Shown: piece after piece, positions 18,582 to 29,942 of the stretch
How the letters are laid out: the number at the start of each line of letters is the position of its first letter
Numbering within the stretch: the stretch's first letter is position 1
NCBI RefSeq assembly: GCF_022758295.1
Contig: NZ_JALDWJ010000002.1
Span: 516,866 to 580,865 of the forward strand
Length of the DNA stretch: 64,000 nt
From: Lysobacter sp. CFH 32150
GTDB lineage: Bacteria > Pseudomonadota > Gammaproteobacteria > Xanthomonadales > Xanthomonadaceae
Direction of reading: 5' to 3'
The notes under the pieces: model-generated
Seen by the model: the letters and a program-made list of their open reading frames with translations, nothing else
What the model was told of the DNA's origin: nothing
The model's database searches: none
Program-made: the position numbers and the translations under genes

Positions 18582-21005
18582 TCAGTGCGTGAGGTCAACT
18601 TTCGCAGCAGGCGCGCTTGGTTCGCTCGCGGATAGCCCGCCCACGCTGCCAGCCGGTGCCGGCTTCAGCGGATGTTCGAGCGCGAGATCGAGCACCTCGT
18701 CGATCCAGCGCACCGGCACGATCTTGATGCCCTGTGTCACTGTTTTCGGAATGTCGGTGAGGTCCTTGCGATTCTCTTCCGGAATGATCACGGTGCGGAT
18801 GCCACCACGTAGCGCGGCCAGCAGTTTTTCCTTCAGCCCGCCAATCGGCAGCACGCGACCGCGCAGAGTGATCTCGCCGGTCATTGCAACGTCGGCTTTC
18901 ACCGGCACCTTGGTCAGTGTCGACACGAGGGCAGTCGCCATCGCGATGCCCGCGCTCGGCCCGTCCTTCGGTGTCGCGCCCTCCGGCACATGCAAATGGA
19001 CGTCCTGTTTCTGCAGGAAATCGAGCTCGATGCCGAGCCGCTCGGTGCGCGCGCGCACCACCGACAGCGCCGCCGATGCCGATTCCTTCATCACGTCACC
19101 GAGTTGGCCGGTGAGGATCAATTGGCCCTTGCCCGGCACCAGCGTGGACTCGATCTGCAGCAGATCGCCGCCGGCTTCGGTCCAGGCCAGGCCGGTGACC
19201 AGGCCGATCTCGTTCTCGGCTTCGGCACGGCCGAAATCGAAACGCTGCACGCCGAGATACTTGTCGAGGTTCTTGGAGGTGACGTTGACGGCCGTGGCCT
19301 TGGCCTTCTTCTTCGCCCCGGCCAACGCCAGCTCCTTCACCACCTTGCGCGAGATCTTGGCAATCTCGCGCTCGAGGTTGCGCACGCCGGACTCGCGTGT
19401 GTAATAGCGGACGATATCGCGGATCGCGCTTTCGGCGATCTTCAATTCTTCTGGCTTCACGCCATTTGCCTTGAGCTGCTTAGGCACGAGATAGCGCATC
19501 GCAATGTTGAGCTTCTCTTCCTCGGTGTAACCGGGGATGCGGATCACTTCCATGCGATCGAGCAGCGGACCGGGGATATTCAACGAATTGGAGGTTGCGA
19601 CGAACATCACTTCGCTCAGATCGAGGTCGACCTCGAGGTAGTGATCGTTGAACGAGTTGTTCTGCTCCGGGTCCAGCACTTCCAGCAGTGCGGACGAGGG
19701 GTCGCCGCGGAAATCCATCGACATCTTGTCGATTTCGTCGAGCATGAACAGCGGGTTCTTGCTGCCGGCCTTGTTGAGGTTCTGCACGATTCGACCCGGC
19801 ATCGAACCGACGTAGGTACGACGATGACCGCGGATCTCGGCCTCATCGCGCACGCCGCCGAGGCTCATGCGCACGAACTTGCGATTGGTCGCCTTGGCGA
19901 TGGACTGCCCGAGCGAAGTCTTGCCCACGCCCGGCGGACCCACCAGGCACAGGATCGCGCCCTTCATCTGCTTCACGCGCGTCTGCACCGCGAGGTACTC
20001 GAGGATGCGCTCCTTGACCTTCTCGAGGCCGTAATGGTCGGCATCGAGCACGTCCTGCGCGGCCTTGAGGTCCTTGCGCACTTTGCTGCGCTTCTTCCAA
20101 GGCACGCCTAGGAGCCAATCGAGGTAATTGCGCACAACCGCGGCTTCAGCCGACATCGGCGACATCTGCTTGAGCTTGCCCAGTTCCGCCTTGGCCTTGG
20201 CCTCGACCGGTTTCGGCATGCCGGCGTCGGCGATCTTGCGTGCGAGTTCGTCCAGATCGTTCGGCGCTTCGTCGATTTCGCCGAGTTCCTTCTGGATCGC
20301 CTTCATCTGTTCGTTGAGGTAGTACTCGCGCTGGCTCTTCTCCATCTGCGACTTCACGCGACCACGGATGCGCTTTTCCAGCTGCTGGACGTCGATCTCG
20401 CCATCCACGAAGCCGACCAGCAATTCCAGCCGCGCCGCCGTATCGAGCGTTTCCAGCAGTCGCTGCTTGTCGGCCATGCGCACGCCAAGGTGCGCAGCGA
20501 TGGTGTCCGCGAGTCGACTGGGTTCGTCGATGCCGCTCAAGGTCTGCAGCAGCTCCGGCGGCAGCTTGCGATTGGTCTTGACGTACTGCTCGAAAAGCGA
20601 CATCAGCGAGCGCGCCACGGCCTCGGTCTCGCGTGCCTCGCGCGTGTCTACCGATTCCACGACGACGCCGTGCCCGGACAGCGCGCCATCGCCCTCGCTC
20701 ACCTTGTCGACGCGCGCGCGCGACAGGCCTTCGACCAGCACCTTGATCGTGCCGTCAGGCAGTTTCAGCAATTGCAGCACCTGCGCGAGCGTGCCTATCT
20801 CGTGCAGGTCGGCACCGGCCGGATCATCCGTGTCGGCGGATTTCTGGGCGACCAGCAGGATGCGCTTGTCGGATTCCATGGCGATGTCGAGCGCGCGGAT
20901 CGACTTGTCGCGACCGACGAACAGTGGGATCACCATGTGCGGGAACACCACGACGTCGCGCAGTGGCAGCACCGGCAGGACGAGGGATTCGGGATGGTCG
21001 GTCAT
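18582..21005 (-). CDS. lon: ATP-dependent protease Lon (endopeptidase La)
   Basis: 807 residues. N-terminal substrate domain ([20 protein letters not shown]), AAA+ module with Walker [12 protein letters not shown] and Walker [10 protein letters not shown], and C-terminal serine-lysine protease domain with the catalytic Ser in [15 protein letters not shown] and Lys in the [10 protein letters not shown] stretch. It degrades misfolded and regulatory proteins. It lies downstream of clpX (212-bp gap) in the tig-clpP-clpX-lon-hupB order. The Ala/Pro-rich C-terminal tail is a lineage extension. Confidence 0.98.
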   Translation of the reverse strand: MTDHPESLVLPVLPLRDVVVFPHMVIPLFVGRDKSIRALDIAMESDKRILLVAQKSADTDDPAGADLHEIGTLAQVLQLLKLPDGTIKVLVEGLSRARVDKVSEGDGALSGHGVVVESVDTREARETEAVARSLMSLFEQYVKTNRKLPPELLQTLSGIDEPSRLADTIAAHLGVRMADKQRLLETLDTAARLELLVGFVDGEIDVQQLEKRIRGRVKSQMEKSQREYYLNEQMKAIQKELGEIDEAPNDLDELARKIADAGMPKPVEAKAKAELGKLKQMSPMSAEAAVVRNYLDWLLGVPWKKRSKVRKDLKAAQDVLDADHYGLEKVKERILEYLAVQTRVKQMKGAILCLVGPPGVGKTSLGQSIAKATNRKFVRMSLGGVRDEAEIRGHRRTYVGSMPGRIVQNLNKAGSKNPLFMLDEIDKMSMDFRGDPSSALLEVLDPEQNNSFNDHYLEVDLDLSEVMFVATSNSLNIPGPLLDRMEVIRIPGYTEEEKLNIAMRYLVPKQLKANGVKPEELKIAESAIRDIVRYYTRESGVRNLEREIAKISRKVVKELALAGAKKKAKATAVNVTSKNLDKYLGVQRFDFGRAEAENEIGLVTGLAWTEAGGDLLQIESTLVPGKGQLILTGQLGDVMKESASAALSVVRARTERLGIELDFLQKQDVHLHVPEGATPKDGPSAGIAMATALVSTLTKVPVKADVAMTGEITLRGRVLPIGGLKEKLLAALRGGIRTVIIPEENRKDLTDIPKTVTQGIKIVPVRWIDEVLDLALEHPLKPAPAGSVGGLSASEPSAPAAKVDLTH

Positions 21006-21181
21006 GGCGGCTCCAGCGAGTTCGGAAACAGTAAAAGCGGCATCCGTACGATAGCCGTCCGGGAGTAAAGACAGCGCTACGCGCCGTAGTCACGGTTATG
21101 GGGGCCGCGCGAAAAGGATGCAAGCGGTTTCCGCGGCCAGAGCACGGTTATCTTGAAAGGGCATTGTGAATCAGCCACTTG

Positions 21182-21209
21182 CCGCCGGAATATGATGGTT
21201 CCGGCGGGC
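21182..21209 (-). terminator. Hairpin after clpX
   Basis: CCGCCGGAA and TTCCGGCGG face each other across an 8-nt loop just downstream of the clpX stop. No T-run follows, so it may only be a weak or Rho-assisted stop before lon. Confidence 0.4.
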
Positions 21210-21217
21210 TTGGGTGC

Positions 21218-22504
<1,287 letters not shown>

Positions 22505-22609
22505 TCCCCACACCTGCTGCGGCCACACGTTGCGGCCCGAGAATAGCATTCGGGGCCCGGAATACCAGAGGCCCGCCCTGCCAGATGAAAAACAATAGGG
22601 ATCAGTGGC

Positions 22610-23236
22610 TTACGCAGCCTGGATCGAATCTTCAGGGCGCCGCTCGAGAACCGAGTCCACCAGACCGTACTCCCGTGCCGCCTCGGCGCTCTTGAAGTTG
22701 TCGCGCTCGGTGTCACGCGCGATGGTCTCCAGCGCCTGCCCGGTGTGCTTGGACAGGATCTCGTTGAGCCGCTGGCGCAAGGTCAGGATTTCCCGGGCGT
22801 GGATATCGATGTCCGTGGCCTGCCCCTGGAAACCGCCCAGTGGCTGGTGGATCATCACCCGTGAATTCGGCAGCGCGTAACGCTTGCCCTTGGCGCCCGA
22901 AGCCAGCAGCAACGCGCCCATCGATGCGGCCTGGCCGACGCAGATCGTGCTCACGTCCGGCTTGATGTACTGCATGGTGTCGTAGATCGCCATGCCCGCG
23001 GTGACGATGCCACCCGGGGAGTTGATGTACAGGCTGATGTCCTTCTCAGGGTTCTCAGCTTCGAGGAACAGCATCTGCGCCACGATCACATTGGCGACGT
23101 GGTCGTCGATGCCACCTACCAGGAAAATCACCCGTTCCTTGAGCAGCCGCGAATAGATGTCGTAGGCGCGCTCGCCGCGGCTGGTCTGTTCGACCACCAT
23201 CGGTACCAGGTTCAGGGCTTTGGTCTGGTGGCTCAT
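22610..23236 (-). CDS. clpP: ATP-dependent Clp protease proteolytic subunit ClpP
   Basis: 208 residues from [17 protein letters not shown]; 33 further upstream codons lack homology and overlap the tig 3' end region. The catalytic triad is in [11 protein letters not shown] (Ser), MIHQPLGG (His) and the TERDNF segment (Asp). The hydrophobic N-terminal loop [19 protein letters not shown] is typical. It forms the proteolytic barrel with ClpX. Confidence 0.98.
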   Translation of the reverse strand: MSHQTKALNLVPMVVEQTSRGERAYDIYSRLLKERVIFLVGGIDDHVANVIVAQMLFLEAENPEKDISLYINSPGGIVTAGMAIYDTMQYIKPDVSTICVGQAASMGALLLASGAKGKRYALPNSRVMIHQPLGGFQGQATDIDIHAREILTLRQRLNEILSKHTGQALETIARDTERDNFKSAEAAREYGLVDSVLERRPEDSIQAA

Positions 23237-23268
23237 GGGCTCTCTTCTGTTCGGAGGGAAGCCACCGC

Positions 23269-24564
23269 TTACTGGCGAATGGCTTCCTGGAAGGATAGCG
23301 CCTGCTCGGTGTGCTGGGCGCGCTCGGCGATCCAATCGATCACCTGCTCTTCCATCACCCGCGACTGCAGACCTGACATGAGTTGGGGATCGTTGCGGTA
23401 CAACTCAATGACCTGCTCGGGTTCTTCGTAAGTCGAAGCGATCAGGCGCAGAGTTTCGTTCAGGCGCTTCGGCTCCAGCTTGAGTTCGTTGCGGCGAGCG
23501 ACTTCCCCCACCAGCAATGCAACCAGCACACGCTTGCGCGCAGCGTCCATGAATGGGCCCGGGACCGCATCGATGCGTTGCCCCTGGCGGCGCGCCTGCT
23601 CTGTGGCACCAGCGGCCATCGCACGCGCTTCGTTTTCGACGAGACGCGGCGGCATTTCGACGTGCGCGTAGGACGCGATCAGCTGTTCGCCGACTTCACG
23701 GCGCAGGCGACCCATCAGCGCACCCTTCAGCTCGCGCTCGAGGTTGCTGCGGATATCGCTGCGGAACTGGTCCATCTCGCCGCTTTTGACGCCGAAGCTG
23801 CGGATGAAAGCGGCATCGACTTCCGGCAACAGGGGCTCGGAGATTTCCAGCGCCTTCAGGTGCACGTTGACGGTCTTGCCGGCGAGTTGGGGTGCGCGCC
23901 ACTCGGCCGGGAAGGTCACCGGAACGATTTTCGCTTCCCCCGGGGCCAAGCCGACAATGGCGGACTCGAGCTCGGCCATCATCGCGCCGGAACCGATCAC
24001 GGTGCTGCCCTTCTCGACGCCTTCGGCCGGCTGTCGTTCGCCGTCGATGTCGGACCAGGTTTCCAACGTCGCCATGTCGCCGGTCTTCGCCGCGCGGTCG
24101 ACCTTGTGCCAGGTCTGGCGCTGCATGCGCAGGTTCTCGACCATGCGGTCGATGTCAGCGTCTTCGACCGCCGACGCATGCCGGATCACATTGAGCTTGG
24201 CGACATCGATGTCGCCGAAGTCAGGCACCACTTCAAAGGTGGCGACGTAGGCGATTTCGCCCTCGCCAGCGGCTTCGGTGCTGGGTTCGATCTGTGGATT
24301 GCCGGCCGGGCGCAGCGCGTTCTCACGCACGGCGCTGTCGAAGCTCTCGCGCAGCAAGCCGTCGAGGACCTCAGCGCGGACCTGCTGACCATAGCGCTGC
24401 TCGATCACCTTGGTCGGCACCTTGCCAGGACGGAAGCCCTTGATCCGCGCGGTGCGCGCGATCTCGCGCAGGCGGCCGCCGACCTGGTTGTCGACGCTTT
24501 CCGCCGGCAGGCGGAAGGTCATGCGGCGTTCGAGGTTACCGAGCGATTCGACCGAAACTTGCAT
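23269..24564 (-). CDS. tig: Trigger factor (ribosome-associated chaperone/PPIase)
   Basis: 431 residues from [17 protein letters not shown]. The ribosome-binding signature is [16 protein letters not shown] near residue 45. The FKBP-like PPIase region (about 160-240) includes [11 protein letters not shown] and [20 protein letters not shown], and a helical C-terminal chaperone domain follows. Trigger factor shields nascent chains at the ribosome exit. First of tig-clpP-clpX-lon. The in-frame extension upstream overlaps the tRNA leader and is not coding. Confidence 0.97.
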   Translation of the reverse strand: MQVSVESLGNLERRMTFRLPAESVDNQVGGRLREIARTARIKGFRPGKVPTKVIEQRYGQQVRAEVLDGLLRESFDSAVRENALRPAGNPQIEPSTEAAGEGEIAYVATFEVVPDFGDIDVAKLNVIRHASAVEDADIDRMVENLRMQRQTWHKVDRAAKTGDMATLETWSDIDGERQPAEGVEKGSTVIGSGAMMAELESAIVGLAPGEAKIVPVTFPAEWRAPQLAGKTVNVHLKALEISEPLLPEVDAAFIRSFGVKSGEMDQFRSDIRSNLERELKGALMGRLRREVGEQLIASYAHVEMPPRLVENEARAMAAGATEQARRQGQRIDAVPGPFMDAARKRVLVALLVGEVARRNELKLEPKRLNETLRLIASTYEEPEQVIELYRNDPQLMSGLQSRVMEEQVIDWIAERAQHTEQALSFQEAIRQ

Positions 24565-24780
24565 TTGCGATGACTCCTGCTTGCCGCGGTTAACGCCGCG
24601 GCACGATGTCTGGTGGCTGGCTGGCCGCAGCGACGCAAAAAACCTCGTCACCCGCCCAGCGGAACGCGATAGTTTCCCTGATTACGGGGCTGGCTACCAG
24701 CGCCAGGGGGCGTTCCAGCCTTAGTTAGCTGGCGCATCGGCCCCCGGTCGCGACTGAACCCGCTCCTGCAGGGCTCAGGC

Positions 24781-24867
<87 letters not shown>

Positions 24868-24910
24868 ATGTTGCCGATTCTACCTACGCCGACCCGATCG
24901 TACCGGGCAA

Positions 24911-24939
24911 TAAAAAACGCCCGGCGGTAAGGCCGGGCG
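24911..24939 (-). terminator. Intrinsic terminator inside the tRNA cluster
   Basis: On the minus strand, CGCCCGGC and GCCGGGCG form an 8-bp GC stem (24919-24926/24932-24939) followed by TTTTTTA. It lies between tRNA-Lys and tRNA-Leu, so the four upstream tRNAs end here. Confidence 0.85.
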
Positions 24940-24948
24940 CTTCGGGAT

Positions 24949-25024
24949 TGGTGGGCCGTCAAGGATTCGAACCTTGGACCTATTGATTAAGAGTCAACTG
25001 CTCTACCAACTGAGCTAACGGCCC
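24949..25024 (-). tRNA. tRNA-Lys(CTT)
   Basis: 76 nt with encoded CCA. Acceptor GGGCCGT/ACGGCCC, anticodon loop ACTCTTAAT giving CTT, T-loop GGTTCGAATCC. Confidence 0.97.
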
Positions 25025-25057
25025 GAAACTGCTGAAAATTGTAACAAAAAACGAAAC

Positions 25058-25134
<77 letters not shown>

Positions 25135-25159
25135 CGTAGAACTTTCTTGTCGTGCTGAT

Positions 25160-25236
25160 TGGCGCGCCCGACAGGACTCGAACCTGTAACCGCCGGCTTA
25201 GAAGGCCGGTGCTCTATCCGGTTGAGCTACGGGCGC
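25160..25236 (-). tRNA. tRNA-Arg(TCT)
   Basis: 77 nt with encoded CCA. Acceptor GCGCCCG/CGGGCGC, anticodon loop CTTCTAA giving TCT, T-loop GGTTCGAGTCC. Confidence 0.97.
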
Positions 25237-25283
25237 AACGCGAGGGATTCTCGCATCGTTCCCGGCACAACGTGAACCGAGGG

Positions 25284-25360
25284 TGGTCGGGGTAGAGGGA
25301 TTCGAACCCCCGACATCCTGCTCCCAAAGCAGGCGCGCTACCAGACTGCGCTATACCCCG
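25284..25360 (-). tRNA. tRNA-Pro(TGG)
   Basis: 77 nt with encoded CCA. Acceptor CGGGGTA/TACCCCG, anticodon loop TTTGGGA giving TGG, T-loop GGTTCGAATCC. First tRNA of the Pro-Arg-His-Lys run. Confidence 0.97.
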
Positions 25361-25416
25361 ATGCGATCGGTTCGTTCGGGTCTTTCGTAACGCGCCAACG
25401 TGACGAAAGGCCGGTT

Positions 25417-25445
25417 ATTGTCTAGAGCGCGCTGCTATGTGTCAA
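25417..25445 (-). promoter_or_regulatory. Strong sigma70 promoter of the tRNA cluster
   Basis: On the minus strand, a perfect -35 TTGACA (25440-25445), a 17-bp spacer and GACAAT (25417-25422) are followed by a GC-rich discriminator AACCGGCC, the layout expected of stringently controlled stable-RNA promoters. Start point near 25410, about 50 nt before tRNA-Pro. Confidence 0.75.
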
Positions 25446-25456
25446 ACGCACAGCGT

Positions 25457-26464
25457 TCAGACGCGGCTGGCGATCGCCTTCGCGAAGCCCATCGTGTTGC
25501 CCTCGCCGCCCAGGTCCGGGGTCAGCGAATCCTTGGCTTCGAGCGTGGCGATGATCGCCACGCGCAGCTTGGTCGCCTTCTCCGGCAAGCCGAGGTGATC
25601 GAGCATCTGCGCCGCACCCAGCAGCAGCGCGCAGGGATTGGCGACGCCCTTGCCGGCGATGTCCGGGGCCGAGCCGTGCACGGCTTCGAAAATCGCCGCG
25701 TCGGTGCCGATATTCGCGCCCGGGGCGAGGCCCAGACCACCAACGAGACCGGCGCACAGGTCGGAAATGATGTCGCCGAACAGATTGGTAGTCACGATGA
25801 TGTCGAACTGCTCGGGCTTCATCACCAGCTGCATGCAGCAGTTGTCGACGATCATCTCGTTGCACTGGATGTCGGGGTATTCCGCCGCGACCGCGCGCGC
25901 GGTCTTGAGGAACAGGCCCGAGGTCGACTTGAGGATGTTGGCCTTGTGCACCACCGTGACTTTCTTGCGGCCGGTACGCCGTGCCAGCTCGAAGGCGTAA
26001 CGGACGATGCGCTCGGAGCCGCGACGGGTGATCTTCTGCGTCAGCATGGCGGTTTCGCCGTCTTCCGACAGCGACTGGCCTTCACCGATGTAGGCGCCCT
26101 CGGTGTTCTCGCGCACCGTGATCAGGTCGACACCCGACGGGAAACGCGACTTGGTATTCGGGAACGACTTGGCCGGGCGCACGTTGGCGTACAGGTCGAA
26201 ACGCTTGCGCAGTTCGACGTTGATCGAGGAGAAGCCCTCGCCCACCGGCGTGGTCAGCGGGCTCTTCAGCGCGATGCGGTTGTGGCGGATCGAGTCCATC
26301 GTCGCGGCGGGCAGCAGCTCGCCGTGCCTTTCCAGCGCGACCAGGCCGGCGTCGGCGTATTCGTATTTCAGGCCCAGCTGCATCGCGTCGAGCACGTGCA
26401 GGGTGGCATCCATGATTTCCGGGCCGATGCCGTCGCCGCGGATGACCGTAATGGTCTGCGTCAT
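25457..26464 (-). CDS. NAD-type isocitrate dehydrogenase
   Basis: 335 residues, the short isopropylmalate-dehydrogenase-like class rather than the 416-residue E. coli Icd. Motifs: ITVIRGDGIGPEIM, the substrate loop RPAKSFPNTKSRF, DLITVRENTEGAY and the metal/NAD site FGDIISDLCAGLVGGLG, then EAVHGSAPDIAGKG. The RENTEGAY form supports isocitrate and the 335-residue form is commonly annotated NAD(+)-dependent isocitrate dehydrogenase in Xanthomonadales. Homoisocitrate or isopropylmalate activity is less likely. Confidence 0.88.
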   Translation of the reverse strand: MTQTITVIRGDGIGPEIMDATLHVLDAMQLGLKYEYADAGLVALERHGELLPAATMDSIRHNRIALKSPLTTPVGEGFSSINVELRKRFDLYANVRPAKSFPNTKSRFPSGVDLITVRENTEGAYIGEGQSLSEDGETAMLTQKITRRGSERIVRYAFELARRTGRKKVTVVHKANILKSTSGLFLKTARAVAAEYPDIQCNEMIVDNCCMQLVMKPEQFDIIVTTNLFGDIISDLCAGLVGGLGLAPGANIGTDAAIFEAVHGSAPDIAGKGVANPCALLLGAAQMLDHLGLPEKATKLRVAIIATLEAKDSLTPDLGGEGNTMGFAKAIASRV

Positions 26465-26580
26465 TGGGGGAGCTTCCAGCTGATGGGCGCGGCGCTGGGC
26501 GCGCGGCGCCGTGAATTAAGGGCGCGAATTATGCCGGAAGCGGGAGTCGGTTGCAGCGGAAACCTTCGATTTGCGCGCTT

Positions 26581-26994
26581 TCAGCCGTGATCATGTGCGG
26601 TTGGCACATCGCCGAGGCCCGCTTCGAGCTGGTCGAGGAAATCCACTGCACGCCGCAAATGCGGAATCACGATCGAACCACCGACAATCAAGCCAATCGA
26701 GAACGTCTCGAACATCTCGTCGCGATTGACGCCGGCTTCCTTGCATTGCGCAACGTGGTAGCTGATGCAGTCGTCGCAGCGCAGTACCAGCGATGCGACC
26801 AGACCCAGCAGCTCCTTGGTCTTCACGTCCAGCGCGCCAGCCTGGTAGGCCTGGGTGTCGAGCGCGAAGAAGCGGCGCACGACCTGATTCGGTTCGCCCA
26901 GGATCCGTTCGTTCATGCGCTGGCGGAATTCGGTGAACTGCTGGACCCGGCTGTCCCCTCGATTGCCGTTGCCGCCTTCCTTGCCGGCACTCAT
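26581..26994 (-). CDS. Carboxymuconolactone decarboxylase/AhpD-like protein
   Basis: 137 residues. The AhpD-like core is VKTKELLGLVASLVLRCDDCISYHVAQ, with the CxxC-type redox pair and the following His, then a helical GVNRDEMFETFSIGL segment. This family includes alkylhydroperoxidase partners and decarboxylases; the CxxC favours a redox role. It overlaps the upstream glutaredoxin gene by 4 bp (ATGA), so the two are coupled, which also points to thiol redox work. Confidence 0.85.
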   Translation of the reverse strand: MSAGKEGGNGNRGDSRVQQFTEFRQRMNERILGEPNQVVRRFFALDTQAYQAGALDVKTKELLGLVASLVLRCDDCISYHVAQCKEAGVNRDEMFETFSIGLIVGGSIVIPHLRRAVDFLDQLEAGLGDVPTAHDHG

Positions 26995-27266
26995 GCGGCG
27001 CTCCCGGCCAGCAGTGGTTCCAGCTTGCCGGCGCGGTGCAGCGCCATCATGTCGTCATAGCCGCCGACGTGGGTTTCGCCGATGAAGATCTGCGGCACGC
27101 TGGTGCGCCTGGTGCGGGCGAGCATGGTGTCTCGGGCCGCCGGGTCGGTGTCGATACGGACCTCAGTCCAGCCCAGCCCCTTGCTTTTCAGGAAGTTCTT
27201 GGCGGCGACGCAGTAGGGGCAGATCGCGGTGCTGTAAATGGTGACGAGGGGGCTGGCGTCGCTCAA
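26991..27266 (-). CDS. grxC: Glutaredoxin 3
   Basis: 91 residues with the dithiol active site AICPYCVAAKNFL, the TSVPQIFIGETHVGGYDD glutathione-binding block and a normal monothiol/dithiol Grx length. The start is TTG at 27266, preceded by a GGAG site 7 bp upstream; no ATG fits the conserved N terminus. It keeps cytosolic protein thiols reduced with glutathione. Coupled to the downstream AhpD-like gene. Confidence 0.94.
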   Translation of the reverse strand: MSDASPLVTIYSTAICPYCVAAKNFLKSKGLGWTEVRIDTDPAARDTMLARTRRTSVPQIFIGETHVGGYDDMMALHRAGKLEPLLAGSAA

Positions 27267-27464
27267 GGCGGTCTCCGGAAACTTGTCGGCGGTAGGCTGG
27301 TCGAAAGCCTGCTGGTCAAATCATGGGTCGCGTGGGGCCGCTTTTCCAGTCCGCTTGCGCAACACTGCGGCTTGAAATGGCTATTGAAGAAGCTCCTTAA
27401 CTGCCGGTTCACGCGCCGATGCGCGTCGCCCGGCATGCTCGCCGCCTGACTGCTGGAGAACTGC

Positions 27465-29042
27465 GTGCGCCGTCCCGCCCTGCTAACCGCCGCCCTGGCC
27501 CTCTTTCTTGCCGTGCTCAACGCACCCGCGCAGAACACTCGGCTGCCCGACATCGGTTCGTCCGCAGGCGAAGTGCTCGGCCCGGCGCAGCAGGCCGAAT
27601 ACGGCGCGATGACGTTGAGCCAGTTGCGCAATTACGGCTACGTCCTCGACGACCCGCTGCTGGAGGACTGGCTGCAAGGGATCGGCCACCGGCTCGCCGC
27701 CAGCAGCGACAAACCGCGCCAGGACTTCACCTTCTTCATGCTGAAGGATCGCCAGATCAACGCCTTCGCCACGCTCGGTGGCTACATCGGCACCAATGCC
27801 GGGCTGGTGCTGGCGGCCGATCGCGAGGACCAGGTCGCCAGCGTGCTCTCGCACGAAATCGCCCATGTCACCCAGGACCACGTGCTGCGCGCGGTCGAGC
27901 GCGCAGAGCGCGACAGCATCCCGATCCTGCTGGCGATGCTCGGCGCGATCGTGGTCGCGCAGAAAGCTGGCGGCAATTCCAGCGGCGACGCGACGATGGC
28001 GGCGGTGGCCGGCGCGCAGGGGCTGCTGGTGCAGCGGCAGATCGACTACACCCGCGCCAATGAAGCCGAGGCCGACCGCGTCGGTATCCAGGCCCTCGCC
28101 CGCAGTGGCTATGACCCGAAGGCGATGGCGGAATTCTTCACCACCTTGCAGGCGGTCGTTCGTGTCAACCGGGGTGGCGAACGCGAGCGCACGCCCGATT
28201 ACCTGCAGACCCACCCGATCACCACCACCCGCATCGGCGAAGCCAAGGAACGGGCGACGCAACTGGCCGGCCGCAGCAGCTTTGCCAGCGCCGGCGCCAG
28301 CGACAACCCCTTGATTCCCAGCCGCCTGCGCCTGCCGGGTGCGGCCCTCGCCAGCGCCGGCAGTGGTCAGTTCGGCTGGGCACGCGAACGCCTGCGCGTG
28401 CTCAGCGCCGACACCCCGGCGGTGGCGATCCGCGAATACGAACGCATGCGCAGCAAGGGCCCGTTGGACGACGCCCAACAATACGGCCTCGCCCTCGCCC
28501 GACTGCAGGCCAACCAGGCCGGCGCAGCGGCGGCCGAGCTGGCCCCATTGCTCGAACGCCACCCCGGTGATCTCTGGTTGAGCCTGGCCTTGGCCCAAGC
28601 TGAAGCGCGCTCCGGCAAAGCCGAAGCCGCCGATCGTCGCTTCGAAGCGCTGCTGGCGCGGATGCCGCGGAGCGCTCCGGTGGCACTGACTTACGCCAAG
28701 GTGCTGGGCGAACGCGGCGGCGCCGCGGCCGGCAAGCGGGCCCAGGCGGTACTGCGGCCGTTGGCGGCTTCGGCCGGCGACGACCCGGTCTTCCAGGAAA
28801 CCTATGCCCGGGCGAGCGAAATCGCCGGCGATCCAGTTCGTGCCGGCGAAGCCTATGCCGAGGCCGAGTATCTCAATGGCCGTCCCGAACGCGCGCTGGT
28901 CCAGCTGGAAAATCTGAAAAAACGCAGCGATCTTGACTACTACGCGCGGGCCCGGATCGACGCCCGCATCGCCGCGATCACTCCGACCGTGCTCGAACTG
29001 CGCCGCCAGGGCATCAAGGATGAAGTGCTCGATGACCGATAG
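27465..29042 (+). CDS. M48 family metalloprotease with TPR-like C terminus (BepA-like)
   Basis: 525 residues, GTG start preceded by GGAG. A signal peptide (about 1-22) ends in NAPAQ. The zinc site is SHEIAHVTQDH at about 129-139 with the third ligand in NEAEADRVG. The C-terminal half (about 310-500) is Ala-rich TPR-like helical repeat sequence. This is the BepA/YfgC plan: a periplasmic protease-chaperone acting on LptD and BAM substrates in outer-membrane assembly. Role by family, not proven here. Confidence 0.92.
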   Translation: MRRPALLTAALALFLAVLNAPAQNTRLPDIGSSAGEVLGPAQQAEYGAMTLSQLRNYGYVLDDPLLEDWLQGIGHRLAASSDKPRQDFTFFMLKDRQINAFATLGGYIGTNAGLVLAADREDQVASVLSHEIAHVTQDHVLRAVERAERDSIPILLAMLGAIVVAQKAGGNSSGDATMAAVAGAQGLLVQRQIDYTRANEAEADRVGIQALARSGYDPKAMAEFFTTLQAVVRVNRGGERERTPDYLQTHPITTTRIGEAKERATQLAGRSSFASAGASDNPLIPSRLRLPGAALASAGSGQFGWARERLRVLSADTPAVAIREYERMRSKGPLDDAQQYGLALARLQANQAGAAAAELAPLLERHPGDLWLSLALAQAEARSGKAEAADRRFEALLARMPRSAPVALTYAKVLGERGGAAAGKRAQAVLRPLAASAGDDPVFQETYARASEIAGDPVRAGEAYAEAEYLNGRPERALVQLENLKKRSDLDYYARARIDARIAAITPTVLELRRQGIKDEVLDDR

Positions 29043-29070
29043 TTGTAGGGATTCCATACGCAGGGCGCAC

Positions 29071-29106
29071 CCGTCACATACCGGTCACAAAACCGTCGTC
29101 TAATGC
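29071..29106 (+). promoter_or_regulatory. Pho-box-like direct repeats and -10 of phoB
   Basis: Three 11-bp units in register, CCGTCACATAC (29071), CGGTCACAAAA (29082) and CCGTCGTCTAA (29093), resemble the tandem CTGTCAT-type PhoB repeats. A TAATGC -10-like hexamer lies at 29101-29106 and phoB starts at 29137. This predicts autoregulation by PhoB. Confidence 0.65.
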
Positions 29107-29136
29107 CGGCATCCGCCGCAAGGACACGGAAGCCAA

Positions 29137-29826
29137 GTGCAAAAGCGCATTCTGATCGTCGATGACGAGCCCGCGATCCGCGACATGGTCGCTTTCGCGC
29201 TGCGCAAGGGCGAATACGAGCCGGTACACGCCGGCGATGCCCGCGAGGCGCAGAGCGCGATCGCCGACCGCGTCCCCGACCTGATCCTGCTCGACTGGAT
29301 GCTGCCCGGCACCAGCGGCCTCGAACTGGCCCGTCGCTGGCGCAAGGACGCGATGACCCGGGAGATCCCGATCATCATGCTCACCGCGCGCGGCGAGGAG
29401 AACGATCGCGTCGGCGGGCTCGAGGCGGGTGTCGACGACTACGTAGTCAAGCCTTTTTCGGCGCGTGAACTGCTGGCCCGCATCCGGGCCGTCATGCGCC
29501 GTTCGCGCGAGGACGACGAGGACGGCAGCGTGCAGGTCGGTACGCTGCGCATCGACGGCGCCGCGCACCGGGTCTTCGCCGGCGACACGCCGGTCCATAT
29601 CGGACCGACCGAATACCGCCTGCTGCATTTCTTCATGACCCACCCCGAGCGCGTCTACACCCGTTCGCAGCTGCTCGACCACGTCTGGGGCGGCAGCGTG
29701 TACGTCGAAGAGCGTACGGTCGACGTGCATATCCGCCGCCTGCGCAAGACCCTGGAGCCGCACCAGCTCGACGAAATGGTGCAGACCGTGCGCGGCGCGG
29801 GGTATCGGTTTTCCGCGGCGGTATGA
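29137..29826 (+). CDS. phoB: Phosphate regulon response regulator PhoB
   Basis: 229 residues, GTG start at 29137. Receiver domain with ILIVDDEPAIRDM, the phospho-acceptor Asp in LILLDWMLPG, and switch residues in MLTARGEE and DYVVKPFSARE. The C-terminal winged-helix (about 130-229) has GPTEYRLLHFFMTHPERVYTR and VDVHIRRLRKTLEP. OmpR/PhoB family. It is followed by phoR, ppk and ppx, a phosphate-linked unit. Confidence 0.96.
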   Translation: MQKRILIVDDEPAIRDMVAFALRKGEYEPVHAGDAREAQSAIADRVPDLILLDWMLPGTSGLELARRWRKDAMTREIPIIMLTARGEENDRVGGLEAGVDDYVVKPFSARELLARIRAVMRRSREDDEDGSVQVGTLRIDGAAHRVFAGDTPVHIGPTEYRLLHFFMTHPERVYTRSQLLDHVWGGSVYVEERTVDVHIRRLRKTLEPHQLDEMVQTVRGAGYRFSAAV

Positions 29827-29942
29827 ATGTAAGAAATTGTTGGTAGTTGATAGGTTCGTGGATCGGAAGCACCAAGCAGACACGCCCCGCCAACGCCAGC
29901 CCGTTTATCCCAACGGCATGCCGACCACCTAGACTTGACGCC

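Noticed and set aside
18990..20111. Long plus-strand open frame antisense to lon
   Set aside because: High-GC shadow of the lon reading frame; no homology, no ribosome site, Arg/His/Ala-rich shadow composition.
21152..21157. CTTGAA, a possible sigma32 -35 element near lon
   Set aside because: It points away from lon and toward the clpX end, with no -10 partner found.
27263..27631. Small minus-strand frame between grxC and the M48 gene
   Set aside because: No recognised motif, overlaps the 5' end of the real M48 protease gene and the grxC start.
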